From the NCBI RefSeq assembly GCF_041051975.1, contig NZ_CP163435.1:8896501-8960500 (forward strand): DNA of 64,000 bases. Reading direction: 5' to 3'. This document shows positions 1 through 8,328 of the stretch, one piece after another. Positions within the stretch are counted from its first letter, which is position 1; each line of letters starts with the position of its first letter. Source of the stretch: Streptomyces sp. R21 (GTDB lineage: Bacteria; Actinomycetota; Actinomycetes; Streptomycetales; Streptomycetaceae). The position numbers and the translations under genes are program-made. The notes under the pieces were generated by a model. That model did no database searches. It worked only from the letters and a program-made list of their open reading frames with translations, and had not been told where the DNA came from.

Positions 1-1
1 C

Positions 2-394
2 GAGGCGAACCTCGACCCGTACCCCCCGGTCACCGCGGGCAGCAGCGGCATCGCCTCCTTCAGCGAGGACGACTACGTCGACAACGGCGGCCACGCGCGC
101 GTGCTGGAAAAGGTCGGGCCGTCCTGGGCGGCCACCATGCGGCTCGCCGACCCGCGCGCCCTGTACCGGACGGCGGCCGGGCTCAGGCGCGGCACGACCC
201 CCACGATGCGCCGCATGCTCGAGACGTCGGCGGCAGAGCGCGTCTACCTCCAGGGCGAGCTGACCGGCCAACTCCCGGGCAGGGACGGTCTGGAGACGTT
301 TGGTGTACGAGTGGTGACCGTGCCCTCCGCCGGGCACAACATCATGTTCGACAACCCCGACGCCTTCGTGGCCGAGGTGGCGGGAAGGGGCTGA
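2..394 (+). CDS. alpha/beta-fold hydrolase, C-terminal part (gene enters from the left edge)
   Basis: The reading frame is open from the first bases of the window to a TGA at 392-394, so the start lies outside. About 130 residues are visible. The end has the usual alpha/beta hydrolase shape: a small beta strand (VRVVTVPSAGHNIMFDNPD) in which the His of AGHN is the likely catalytic base, then a last helix (AFVAEVAG). The nucleophile elbow is not in the window, so the substrate cannot be inferred. It converges on the methyltransferase at 431-1039 with only 36 bases between them. Confidence 0.6.
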   Translation, partial: EANLDPYPPVTAGSSGIASFSEDDYVDNGGHARVLEKVGPSWAATMRLADPRALYRTAAGLRRGTTPTMRRMLETSAAERVYLQGELTGQLPGRDGLETFGVRVVTVPSAGHNIMFDNPDAFVAEVAGRG

Positions 395-430
395 GCCGTC
401 AGCCGTTCAGCCCCCCCGTACGGCGAGTGC

Positions 431-1039
431 TCAGCCTCGGCGTACGGCCAGCGCGAGGAAGCGGGCGTCCTCGTCGACGTACGACGTCATGTCCCAGCCG
501 GAACCGGCCAGCAGCGGGCCGAGTCGGTCCTGCGCACGCAGATCGTCCGGGGTGATGCGGCGGCCCTGGCGTGCGGCGAGGGCCGCCCGGCCGATCGGGT
601 GGAAGAGCGCCAGCGTCCCGCCGGCTCGTACCACCCGTGCCAACTCCCGCAGGTTTTCGGCCGGATCGGGCAGATGCGAGACGAGGCCCGCGCCGAACAC
701 GGCGTCCAGCGACCCCGTCCGCAACGGCAGCCCGGTCACGTCGGCGACCAGAAGCTGTCCGTCACGATCCCGTCCGGCCCGTACGGCGGCCTCCAGCATG
801 GCCGGGGTCAGATCGGCCCCGATGACGACTCCGGACGGGCCCACGGCGGCACGCAGCGGCGGCAGGGCACGCCCGGTGCCGCAGCCCGCGTCGAGGACGC
901 GATCGCCCTTGCGCAGTCCGAGTTCGGCGACCGCGGCCGCGTAGGCGGGCCCGTCGTCGGGGAAGCGGGCGTCCCAGTCGGCCGCCCGCGCGGTGAAGAA
1001 TTCCTGGACGTGTGTGTGGTCGTCGCTCATGTTCCGCAT
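431..1039 (-). CDS. class I SAM-dependent methyltransferase
   Basis: A 202-residue cytosolic protein with a Rossmann methyltransferase fold. Motif I is VLDAGCGTGR (about residues 48-57), followed by the acidic strand end GADLTPAML and the post-II motif VFGAGLVSHLPDP, all typical of the Methyltransf_11/25 group. The length fits a stand-alone small-molecule methyltransferase; nothing nearby names the acceptor. ATG 1039 has a GAGGA three bases upstream; ATG 1030 (MSDDHT) is an alternative with twelve-base spacing. The gene is divergent from the MHYT protein across 143 bases in which I see no clear operator. Confidence 0.85.
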   Translation of the reverse strand: MRNMSDDHTHVQEFFTARAADWDARFPDDGPAYAAAVAELGLRKGDRVLDAGCGTGRALPPLRAAVGPSGVVIGADLTPAMLEAAVRAGRDRDGQLLVADVTGLPLRTGSLDAVFGAGLVSHLPDPAENLRELARVVRAGGTLALFHPIGRAALAARQGRRITPDDLRAQDRLGPLLAGSGWDMTSYVDEDARFLALAVRRG

Positions 1040-1182
1040 GATTCCTCACCGACACGAAGGACAACGCGGTGCACATGTTCGAGCGTGACGCGATCGTTCA
1101 GGTGCATGTCCGTGTCATATTGCAGCACCTTTCGAAATGCGCCCCCTACGTGCGCCCCTGCCCCCGCTAGCGTCCCTGGGCC

Positions 1183-1956
1183 ATGGGACACCTGGACCAC
1201 GCCACCTTCGGCTGGCTGACCCCCGCGCTGTCGTATCTGATGGCCTGCATCGGCGCCGCCCTGGGGCTGCGCTGCACCGTCCGTGCGCTCGGCACCACGG
1301 GGCGCTCGCGCCGCAACTGGCTTCTCACCGCCGCCTCCGCGATCGGCACGGGCATCTGGACGATGCACTTCGTGGCGATGCTGGGCTTCAGCGTCACCGG
1401 CACGGAGATGCGCTACAACGTGCCGCTGACCATCCTCAGCCTCGTCGTCGCCATGGTCGTCGTGGGCGCCGGCGTCTTCGCGGTCGGCTACGGCCGTGAA
1501 CGCGGCCGCGCCCTTTTCCTCGGCGGACTGACCACCGGGCTCGGCGTCGCGAGCATGCACTACCTGGGCATGGCGGCGCTGCGACTGCACGGCGCCGTGC
1601 ACTACGACCCGATGCTCGTCGGACTCTCCGTCGTCATCGCCGTGGTGGCTGCCACCGCGGCTCTGTGGGCCGCGCTCAACATCAAGTCGCCCGTGGCCGT
1701 CGCCGTCGCCTCCCTGGTCATGGGAGGAGCGGTGAGCAGCATGCACTACACCGGGATGATGGCGGTGAGCGTGAGCGTCAGCCCCTCCGGCAAGGCCTTG
1801 CCCGGAGTCACGGCGATGCAGTTCATCTTCCCTCTCGCCGTGGGCCTCGGGTCCTATCTCTTCCTGACATCGGCGTTCGTCGCGCTGTCCCCGACGGCCG
1901 GCGAACGCGAGGCATCCGCATCGGCCCAGCAGCCGGTCCAGAGCGTCGCCCGCTAG
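1183..1956 (+). CDS. MHYT-domain integral membrane sensor protein
   Basis: A 257-residue polytopic membrane protein, probably seven membrane helices. It carries three copies of the Met-His-Tyr/Phe motif characteristic of MHYT domains: WTMHFVAM, ASMHYLGM and SSMHYTGM. In this family the Met/His residues are proposed to bind a metal such as copper and sense a diatomic gas; that is a family proposal, not something seen here. Elsewhere the domain is often fused to GGDEF/EAL output domains; here it stands alone with a short polar tail. It lies 61 bases upstream of the conservon kinase on the same strand, so it may feed into it or be cotranscribed. Confidence 0.85.
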   Translation: MGHLDHATFGWLTPALSYLMACIGAALGLRCTVRALGTTGRSRRNWLLTAASAIGTGIWTMHFVAMLGFSVTGTEMRYNVPLTILSLVVAMVVVGAGVFAVGYGRERGRALFLGGLTTGLGVASMHYLGMAALRLHGAVHYDPMLVGLSVVIAVVAATAALWAALNIKSPVAVAVASLVMGGAVSSMHYTGMMAVSVSVSPSGKALPGVTAMQFIFPLAVGLGSYLFLTSAFVALSPTAGEREASASAQQPVQSVAR

Positions 1957-2017
1957 CTGCGGGCCCGGAGCCACGACGGCCCGCAAGGACGCCCGAACCT
2001 TTCCGAGCGAGGAGGCC

Positions 2018-4552
2018 ATGCGTACACCCCGTAGGACCCCCACAGGCGCCGCCGAGGCGCCGCCCCAGCCCCCGCCGCGGGGCCGCCGCGCCCATGCGGG
2101 CCCTCCTGCCGACGAGTACACCGACCCCGACGAGATGCAGTCCGGCTCGTCGCCCGAGACACCCGCACATGCGGTGCGCTGGCACGTGCGCCCTCGCACC
2201 GTGCGCGCGAAGATCGTCTGCCTGCTGATGGTGCCGGTCGTCTCCCTGCTCGCCCTGTGGGCGTACGCCACCGTGACCACCGCCCAGGACGTCTCACGGC
2301 TGCGTCAGTTGCAGAGCGTGGACAAGACGGTCCGCGCTCCGGTCGACGACGCCGTCGCCGCGCTCCAGACGGAACGCGAGGCCGCCGTCCGCTACGCCAC
2401 CGACCCCGCCGCCGTGCAGCAGAACGACCTGAAGAAGCTGGCGGGACGCACCGACCGCGCGCTGGCGAAGCTGCGGCTCGGCGACCACAACACCGTTGCC
2501 GACGGCGCCGACCTGCCTGCCGGAGTGGCCGAGCGCCTGGACGCCTTCGTCACCGGCGCCGAGGGGTTGCCGACCCTGCGGACCGCCGTCCTGGAGCGCC
2601 GTGCCGGATGGGACGAGGCGTACGGGCAGTACACCAAGACCATCGCGACGGCGTTCTCCGTGGGCGGCGCGCTCACCGGCATCCAGGACGCCGATCTCGG
2701 CTCCGACGCGCGCGTGCTGCTCGAATTCTCCCGGGCGGGGGAGGCGCTGGCCCAGGAGGACACGGTGCTCTCCAGCGCCCGGCTCGCCGGAACCCTGGAC
2801 GGCGAACGGCTGCGGCTGTTCACCGGCGCCGTCGACACGCGTCACACCCTGACCGATGCGGCGGCAACGGATCTGCGCGGGCCCGAACGAGCTGCCTGGC
2901 ACGACCTCGTGGAGGGGAGCGCCTACGCCCACGTGCGCGCCGTCGAGGACAAGGTGCTTGTGTCCCGGCCCGGCGGCAAGGCGATCGATGCCGCGCCGGC
3001 AGCCGACTGGAGCACGCCCCACGCGCGCGTGCAGGACGGCATGCGCACCATCGAGGCGGACGCGGGCCGCGGTGTCGCCGACCGGGCCGACCCGTTCTCG
3101 CGCGGGCTGCTCACGCCCGCCGGTGCCGCCGTCCTCTTCGGCCTCGCCGCAGTCGCCGCATCCCTGGTGATCTCCGTACGCATCGGACGCGGTCTCGTCG
3201 TGGAGCTGGTGAGCCTGCGCAACGGCGCCCTGGAGATCGCCCGCCGCAAACTCCCCGAGGCCATGCGCAAACTGCGCGCCGGAGAAGAGATCGACGTCCG
3301 TGCGGAGGCCCCGCCCGGGCCGCCCGCGGAGGACGAGACCGCACAGGTCGCGGAGGCCCTGGGCATCGTCCACCGCGCCGCCCTGCGCGCCGCCGTCGAA
3401 CGCGCGGAACTCGCCAGCGGAATCTCGGGCGTCTTCGTCAACCTCGCCCGGCGCAGCCAGGTCCTCGTGCACCGCCAACTGAGCCTGCTGGACAGCATGG
3501 AACGCAGGTCCGACGACCCCAACGAGCTGAGCGACCTGTTCCGGCTCGACCACCTCACCACACGCATGCGGCGCCACGCGGAGAGCCTGATCATCCTCTC
3601 CGGAGCCGCCCCCGGCCGTGCCTGGCGCATGCCCGTCTCCCTGACGAACGTCGTCCGCGCCGCCGTATCCGAAGTCGAGGACTACGCGCGCGTGGAGGTA
3701 CGACAACTCCCCGAGGCCTCCGTGGCCGGTGCCGCCGTCGCCGACCTCACGCACCTCCTCGCGGAGATCGTCGAGAACGCGGCACAGTTCTCGCCGCCGC
3801 ACACCCGCGTCCGCGTCACCGGAGAACCGGTCGGCAACGGCTACGCCGTGGAAGTGGAGGACCGCGGGCTCGGCATGGGCACGGAGACACTCGCCGAGGC
3901 CAACCGCCGCATCGAGCAGTCCGAGGCGCTCGACCTGTTCGACAGCGACCGGCTCGGCCTGTTCGTGGTCAGCAGACTCGCCGCGCGACACGGCATCAAG
4001 GTGCACCTGAGGACCTCGCCCTACGGCGGCACCACGGCGGTCGTCCTGCTCCCCACGGCCCTGCTGCACGGCGGTGCGGCGGAACGTTCCCCCAAGGCAG
4101 CCGACACCGGACGGCCCGCTGAACGCGAGTACGCGCGCGTGGCAGCCGCCCCGGAGCAGGACTCACTCCAGGCGCTGACGGAACGGCCCGCCCTGGCCGT
4201 ACCCCTGCAAGCCGCCGTCGAGGCCTCCTCGAACGGCTCATCCGAAACCCCGCCACCTGGAGTCACCACCTTGCGCCTGCACAGGCCCGCGGAGGACTCC
4301 GAGGCATCCGACGACCTTCCGCGGCGCGTACGGCAGGCGCATCTCGCTCCACAGCTGCGCGAACAGCGCCCCGAGGAGCGGGCGGACGCCTCGAGCCCCC
4401 GCCCCGACGACGAGCGCACCCCCGAAGTCGTACGAGACCGCATGGCGGCCTACCGCGACGGCTGGGCGCGTGGCGGCGGAAGGACACCCGGGCTCGGCGT
4501 CGCCCCCGATGCCGAACCGGGCAGTGACAGCAGCGAAGGAGACCTCGCATGA
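2018..4552 (+). CDS. cvnA: conservon sensor histidine kinase-like protein with nitrate/nitrite-sensing (NIT-like) extracellular region
   Basis: 844 residues. A first membrane helix lies near residues 65-85 (VCLLMVPVVSLLALW) and a second near 370-390, with an extracytoplasmic NIT-like helical region between. Then comes a helical linker with FVNLARRSQVLVHRQLSLL, typical of conservon kinases, and a HATPase_c domain with N-box IVENAAQFSPP and G-boxes VEDRGLGMG and RLGLFVV. I see no classical phosphoacceptor His box, as is common in CvnA proteins. The last 180 or so residues are low-complexity, charged and probably disordered. The start at 2018 has GAGGAGG just upstream. Its stop overlaps the next start (ATGA at 4549), the usual CvnA-CvnB coupling. 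Confidence 0.9.
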   Translation: MRTPRRTPTGAAEAPPQPPPRGRRAHAGPPADEYTDPDEMQSGSSPETPAHAVRWHVRPRTVRAKIVCLLMVPVVSLLALWAYATVTTAQDVSRLRQLQSVDKTVRAPVDDAVAALQTEREAAVRYATDPAAVQQNDLKKLAGRTDRALAKLRLGDHNTVADGADLPAGVAERLDAFVTGAEGLPTLRTAVLERRAGWDEAYGQYTKTIATAFSVGGALTGIQDADLGSDARVLLEFSRAGEALAQEDTVLSSARLAGTLDGERLRLFTGAVDTRHTLTDAAATDLRGPERAAWHDLVEGSAYAHVRAVEDKVLVSRPGGKAIDAAPAADWSTPHARVQDGMRTIEADAGRGVADRADPFSRGLLTPAGAAVLFGLAAVAASLVISVRIGRGLVVELVSLRNGALEIARRKLPEAMRKLRAGEEIDVRAEAPPGPPAEDETAQVAEALGIVHRAALRAAVERAELASGISGVFVNLARRSQVLVHRQLSLLDSMERRSDDPNELSDLFRLDHLTTRMRRHAESLIILSGAAPGRAWRMPVSLTNVVRAAVSEVEDYARVEVRQLPEASVAGAAVADLTHLLAEIVENAAQFSPPHTRVRVTGEPVGNGYAVEVEDRGLGMGTETLAEANRRIEQSEALDLFDSDRLGLFVVSRLAARHGIKVHLRTSPYGGTTAVVLLPTALLHGGAAERSPKAADTGRPAEREYARVAAAPEQDSLQALTERPALAVPLQAAVEASSNGSSETPPPGVTTLRLHRPAEDSEASDDLPRRVRQAHLAPQLREQRPEERADASSPRPDDERTPEVVRDRMAAYRDGWARGGGRTPGLGVAPDAEPGSDSSEGDLA

Positions 4553-4986
4553 TCCAGGACCCGAGTATGAGGGCCGCCCAGCGGTCGGGCGAACTCGACT
4601 GGCTGCTGGACGACTTGGTACTGCGCGTCGCCGAAGTGCGGCACGCCGTGGTGCTGTCCAACGACGGCCTCGCGGTGGGCGCGTCCACCGACCTCCGGCG
4701 CGAGGACGCGGAGCACCTCGCCGCCGTCGCCTCCGGTTTCCACAGCCTGGCCAAGGGCGCCGGCCGTCACTTCGGTGCCGGGGGCGTGCGCCAGACGATG
4801 GTGGAGATGGACGACGGCTTTCTCTTCGTGGCGGCAGCGGGCGACGGCTCGTGCCTCGCCCTGCTCACCGCCGTCACGGCCGACATCGGCCTGGTGGCCT
4901 ACGAGATGGCGCGGCTGGTCAAGCGCGTCGGCGAACACCTCTACACGCCGCCGCGCGTCGCAGCGCAGCCGCCCGCCGCCGGATGA
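4549..4986 (+). CDS. cvnB: roadblock/LC7-domain protein of the conservon
   Basis: 145 residues. The core LDWLLDDLVLRVAEVRHAVVLSNDGLAVGAS is a Roadblock/LC7 start and is followed by a heterogeneous C-terminal tail. In conservons this small protein associates with the kinase-like CvnA and the GTPase-like CvnD on the inner face of the membrane, analogous to MglB acting on MglA; that role is family knowledge. It overlaps cvnA by four bases. A close paralogue sits at 6755-7168. Confidence 0.92.
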   Translation: MIQDPSMRAAQRSGELDWLLDDLVLRVAEVRHAVVLSNDGLAVGASTDLRREDAEHLAAVASGFHSLAKGAGRHFGAGGVRQTMVEMDDGFLFVAAAGDGSCLALLTAVTADIGLVAYEMARLVKRVGEHLYTPPRVAAQPPAAG

Positions 4987-5005
4987 CCGAGGACGGTCGG
5001 TGCAG

Positions 5006-5419
5006 ATGACCGAGGACAGGCCCGGCGCCCTGGAGCAGCCGGGCAGCCAGTGGTACGACAACGAGGCCGGACCTCTCGTCCGCCCCTACGCCATGACGGG
5101 CGGCCGCACCAAACCCGGGCCCACCGGGGTGCGCTTCGACCTGATTGCCCTCGTCACGCTCGACACGGCCGCGCCCGGCGTCGACGACGACACCTCCCTG
5201 GGTCCCGAACACCGGGCCCTCATCGAGCTGTGCCGCGTCGAGACACAGTCCGTGGCCGAGCTCGGTGCGGGAGCGGACCTGCCGGTGGGAGTCGTGAGGG
5301 TGCTCCTGGGCGACCTTCTGGAGCTGGGCTGCGTCACCGTCAGCCGCCCCGTGCCGCCCGCACAACTACCCGACGAACGCATTCTGCGCGAGGTGATCGC
5401 GGGATTGAGGGCGCTGTAG
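5006..5419 (+). CDS. cvnC: DUF742 winged-helix protein of the conservon
   Basis: 137 residues from ATG 5006 (GTG 5000 is an in-frame alternative two codons earlier). The N-terminal PLVRPYAMTGGRT and the C-terminal helix-turn-helix-like stretch (SVAELGAGADLPVGVVRVLLGDLLELG) are the DUF742 signature. It begins 20 bases after cvnB. Unusually for a conservon, its stop (TAG 5417-5419) does not overlap the GTPase gene, which starts 185 bases later; two short ORFs fill the gap. Confidence 0.9.
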   Translation: MTEDRPGALEQPGSQWYDNEAGPLVRPYAMTGGRTKPGPTGVRFDLIALVTLDTAAPGVDDDTSLGPEHRALIELCRVETQSVAELGAGADLPVGVVRVLLGDLLELGCVTVSRPVPPAQLPDERILREVIAGLRAL

Positions 5420-5542
5420 ATGAACCAGGTGGACGCGGCCCGTGCCGACTTGCGCATACATTCGGGCACCGAACAGGCGAGAGTCGGTCACAACGGTGAA
5501 ATAGCGGTCCAATCCCCCGAAGGGGAGTCGCAGTTGCCATGA
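5420..5542 (+). CDS. possible 40-residue ORF inserted in the conservon
   Basis: An ATG directly abuts the TAG stop of the DUF742 gene and opens a 40-codon frame ending in TGA 5540-5542. The peptide starts MNQVDAARADLRIHSG, is hydrophilic, and has no signal peptide or recognised motif. Its only upstream ribosome-binding support would be reinitiation after the DUF742 stop. It ends overlapping the next small frame in an ATGA arrangement. It could equally be non-coding spacer; the abutting start is the main support. Confidence 0.3.
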   Translation: MNQVDAARADLRIHSGTEQARVGHNGEIAVQSPEGESQLP

Positions 5543-5601
5543 TGCAGACTCCGCACAAATGTACCGACGTCGACCGTTGCCGGCACTCCCGAGAGAAGTG
5601 A
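5539..5601 (+). CDS. possible 20-residue ORF between the conservon genes
   Basis: ATG 5539 overlaps the TGA of the preceding short ORF and opens 20 codons containing two cysteines (KCTDVDRC), ending TGA 5599-5601, three bases before the ATG of the GTPase gene. The purine-rich GAGAGAAG at its end also serves as ribosome-binding site for cvnD. No homologue is recognised. It could help coupling of cvnC to cvnD translation or be fortuitous. Confidence 0.25.
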   Translation: MMQTPHKCTDVDRCRHSREK

Positions 5602-5604
5602 TCG

Positions 5605-6210
5605 ATGGTCTCCGAGAACTCCGACGCCTCGGGTGGCGAAATGACCGCCCTGGCGTTGAAGATACTGGTCGCCGGCGGATTCGGCGTGGGCAAGACCACC
5701 CTGGTGGGCGCGGTCAGTGAGATCAGGCCACTGCGCACCGAGGAACTGCTGAGCGAGGCCGGCCAGTCGGTCGACGACACCGACGGCGTGGACCAGAAGG
5801 TCACGACGACCGTCGCCATGGACTTCGGGCGCATCACCATCAGGTCCGGACTCTCGCTCTACCTCTTCGGCACCCCCGGACAGGACCGTTTCTGGTTCCT
5901 GTGGGACGAGTTGTCGCAGGGCGCCCTCGGAGCCGTCGTCCTCGCGGACACCCGGCGGCTCGAGGACTGCTTCCCCGCGGTGGACTACTTCGAGCACCGG
6001 CACATCCCGTTCGTGGTGGCCGTCAATTGCTTCTCGGGCGCGCGCACCTACGGCGCTCAGGACGTGTCCCGGGCCCTCGATCTGGACCGGGGCACGCCTG
6101 TGGTGCTCTGCGACGCCCGTGACCGCGACTCGGGGAAGGAGGTGTTGATCCGTCTGGTCGAGTACGCCGGGCGGGTACACACCGCCCGGCTGCTCGATTC
6201 CGTGGGCTGA
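5605..6210 (+). CDS. cvnD: conservon GTP/ATP-binding small GTPase-like protein
   Basis: 201 residues of Ras-like fold. The P-loop is GGFGVGKTT (about residues 24-32), the switch/Walker B region is LYLFGTPGQDRF, the base-recognition loop is VAVNCF in place of NKxD, and the last loop is CDARD. These variations are normal for the DUF/ATP-GTP binding family of conservons. It probably acts with the roadblock and kinase-like proteins in a membrane-associated signalling complex. It converges on the PPOX gene with 20 bases between. Confidence 0.92.
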   Translation: MVSENSDASGGEMTALALKILVAGGFGVGKTTLVGAVSEIRPLRTEELLSEAGQSVDDTDGVDQKVTTTVAMDFGRITIRSGLSLYLFGTPGQDRFWFLWDELSQGALGAVVLADTRRLEDCFPAVDYFEHRHIPFVVAVNCFSGARTYGAQDVSRALDLDRGTPVVLCDARDRDSGKEVLIRLVEYAGRVHTARLLDSVG

Positions 6211-6230
6211 GGGCCGGCCGGGCCGGAGCG

Positions 6231-6659
6231 TCAGTCGGCCACGGCGGACTGGGCCAGGACCTTCTCGATCCGCAGGCGTATGAGGAGTTCACCGGGGACG
6301 CCATTGCGCTTCCCGAACTCCTCGGCGCGGTCCTCGCCCATGTACCTCGCGCCTATCCGCGCGGCCCAGTCCCGCAATTCGCCGAGATCCTCGGAGAGTT
6401 CGGCCCGCCCCTGCAGCACGACGAAGTCGAAGGGTGGCCGGTCGTCGTCCACGCACAGCGCGGCCCGGCCGTCACGGGCCAGGTTCCGCCCCTTCACGCT
6501 CTCCTTCGCGGTGTTGAACACCACGTCGTCGCCGTCCAGCAGGAACCAGATCGGCGTCACGTGCGGACTCCCGTCCGCCCTGACGGTCGACAGCTTTCCG
6601 GTGCGGGTGCCGTGCGAGACGAACGCCCGCCATTGCTCATGGGTCATCTTCTGTGCCAT
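6231..6659 (-). CDS. PPOX-class pyridoxamine 5'-phosphate oxidase-like, probably F420-dependent
   Basis: 142 residues of split beta-barrel fold: GKLSTVRADGSPHVTPIWFLLDGDDVVFNT is the strand-rich N-terminal half of the actinobacterial PPOX/F420 family, followed by GRAALCVDDDRPPFDFVVLQGRAE. Members bind FMN or F420 and reduce various substrates; none can be assigned here. ATG 6659 is preferred because AAGGAGG lies nine bases upstream, whereas ATG 6668 directly abuts it. It is divergent from the second roadblock gene across about 95 bases. Confidence 0.85.
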   Translation of the reverse strand: MAQKMTHEQWRAFVSHGTRTGKLSTVRADGSPHVTPIWFLLDGDDVVFNTAKESVKGRNLARDGRAALCVDDDRPPFDFVVLQGRAELSEDLGELRDWAARIGARYMGEDRAEEFGKRNGVPGELLIRLRIEKVLAQSAVAD

Positions 6660-6754
6660 GCCGCCCATCCTCCTTGCTCGGACGGCGGCCGTGGGGAAGG
6701 CTGGCAGGTCGGATCCTCCGGCCAGGGAGGACAGACGAACGGGGAGAGCGGATC

Positions 6755-7168
6755 ATGGTGCAGAACGCGGGACTCGGCTGGCTGTTGGACGACCTGACCG
6801 AGCGCGTCGAACACGTACGGCACGCGTTGGTGCTGTCCAACGACGGGCTGGTGACGGGCGCCAGTACGGGACTTCGGCGCGAGGATGCCGAGCATCTCGC
6901 CGCCGTCTCGTCCGGCCTGCACAGCCTGGCCAAGGGCTCCGGCCGCCACTTCGGCGCGGGCCAGGTGCGCCAGACCATGATCGAGTTCGACGACGCGGTC
7001 CTCTTCGTCACCGCGGCGGGCGCGGGCAGCTGTCTGTGTGTCCTCAGCGCCGCGGAGGCCGACATCGGCCAGGTCGCCTACGAGATGACCCTGTTGGTGA
7101 ACCGCGTCGGTGAGCATCTGGCGGTGGATGCGCGAGCGCCCGAGCGGACATCCACGATGGACCTCTGA
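6755..7168 (+). CDS. second roadblock/LC7-domain protein
   Basis: 137 residues, a close paralogue of the conservon CvnB: LGWLLDDLTERVEHVRHALVLSNDGLVTGAS matches it almost position by position, as does LHSLAKGSGRHFGAGQVRQTM. It stands outside the conservon, without a kinase or GTPase gene of its own, so it could be an alternative partner for CvnA/CvnD. GGGGAGAG lies six bases before ATG 6755. Confidence 0.9.
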   Translation: MVQNAGLGWLLDDLTERVEHVRHALVLSNDGLVTGASTGLRREDAEHLAAVSSGLHSLAKGSGRHFGAGQVRQTMIEFDDAVLFVTAAGAGSCLCVLSAAEADIGQVAYEMTLLVNRVGEHLAVDARAPERTSTMDL

Positions 7169-7195
7169 CCTGCGTAAACGCTGTAGTCGTCAAAG

Positions 7196-7204
7196 TTATC
7201 CACA
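7196..7204 (+). promoter_or_regulatory. perfect DnaA-box consensus between two genes
   Basis: TTATCCACA, the consensus DnaA 9-mer, lies in the 127-base gap between the roadblock gene and the hypothetical at 7296. A single box may bind DnaA or be chance; no second box was seen close by. Confidence 0.35.
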
Positions 7205-7295
7205 GGCTCGGCGCGAGATCGGCCGATCCGGCTACGGTTTTTCCCGAAGCAAGCGCACGCCAGCGTGAGCAACTCGGTCCACGGGGAGAACCGCC

Positions 7296-8267
7296 ATGTC
7301 CGGCAACACCATCACGCAGTCCGGCCCATCAACATCCGGCACTTCGGTGTCCGTCACGCCCGCTGCCGCCACGGTCGTGCCCGCGGTACACCGGCCGACG
7401 CTCGCGCTGAGCAGCGCGGCGCGCCAACTGGACCTTCGACGAGGCGAGTTCGACCTCGCCGTACAGCTCGGCCGCATCCGGACCGTTCCTGACGACGGGG
7501 GAGGAGGACGCCGCGTCACACGCGCGGAGATCGACCGGGTGCGCTCCGGGCCCGGCTTTCCGGCGGCGCTGCGCGACCGCGTCACGGTCGTCGGTACGAC
7601 GGAGGGCGCGGCCCTGATGAAGGTGACGACCACCAGGTTCACGCGTCTCGCGCGCCTGGGCCTGATCGTGCCGGTGAAGTTCTATCTGAACAGGTACCGG
7701 GCGGTGGTCTGGCTGTATCTGGCCGAGGAACTGCGGGAATTCGCGGCCGACGAGCAGCGCGCCCGGCTGCTGAGCGGACGCATTGCCGAGGGACTCCGCG
7801 ACCAACTGCAGGCGGGCCTGGACCTGCGCCCGCGCAACTGGCGGGGACGGCACATGGGGTTTCTGCTGCGGCAGGCCGAGGACCCCTGGGCGCGCGCCGC
7901 CGTCCTGGCCTCTCTGCTCGATCCCGTCCAGGTGGCGGAGATCGTCAGGGACCCGTACGAGCGGGCCCATCTGAACCGGTTCCGGCCCCCGCTCGCCTCC
8001 CACGGGGCACCGGAATCCGCCGCCGCACACCTCGCCTCGCGGATCATGACGGCGAGCGACCCCGATGAGATCAGCTGGCTCAGGGCGGACTTGGGGCAGG
8101 CGGTCAAGGAGGCCCGGGAGTTCCGCCCCGCTCCCCGCCCCGCGCCGAAGCCCTCACCGCCGGCTGCCGCACACCAGGCGCCTCCGCCCGGGGAACCGCC
8201 GGCCCCGGGCGAGGCACCGGAACGCTCGCGACGACTGCTGGGCTGGCTGCGCCGCAGAAACTCCTGA
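7296..8267 (+). CDS. Streptomyces hypothetical protein (DUF6397-like)
   Basis: 323 residues. After a Ser/Thr/Ala-rich N-terminus comes a predicted helix-turn-helix-like stretch (LALSSAARQLDLRRGEFDLAVQLGRI) and a helical body with charged segments, ending in a proline-rich linker (about residues 277-305) and a basic tail (LLGWLRRRNS). I think it belongs to DUF6397, an uncharacterised family of Streptomyces, but this is from memory of the family. No signal peptide or membrane helix. GGGGAG lies upstream of ATG 7296. Function unknown; possibly DNA-binding. Confidence 0.75.
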   Translation: MSGNTITQSGPSTSGTSVSVTPAAATVVPAVHRPTLALSSAARQLDLRRGEFDLAVQLGRIRTVPDDGGGGRRVTRAEIDRVRSGPGFPAALRDRVTVVGTTEGAALMKVTTTRFTRLARLGLIVPVKFYLNRYRAVVWLYLAEELREFAADEQRARLLSGRIAEGLRDQLQAGLDLRPRNWRGRHMGFLLRQAEDPWARAAVLASLLDPVQVAEIVRDPYERAHLNRFRPPLASHGAPESAAAHLASRIMTASDPDEISWLRADLGQAVKEAREFRPAPRPAPKPSPPAAAHQAPPPGEPPAPGEAPERSRRLLGWLRRRNS

Positions 8268-8328
8268 CCAGGCCAACTCCAAGTCGGCGGAACACCCTTA
8301 CCTTTCGACCGGACGGCCGGACACCTGC

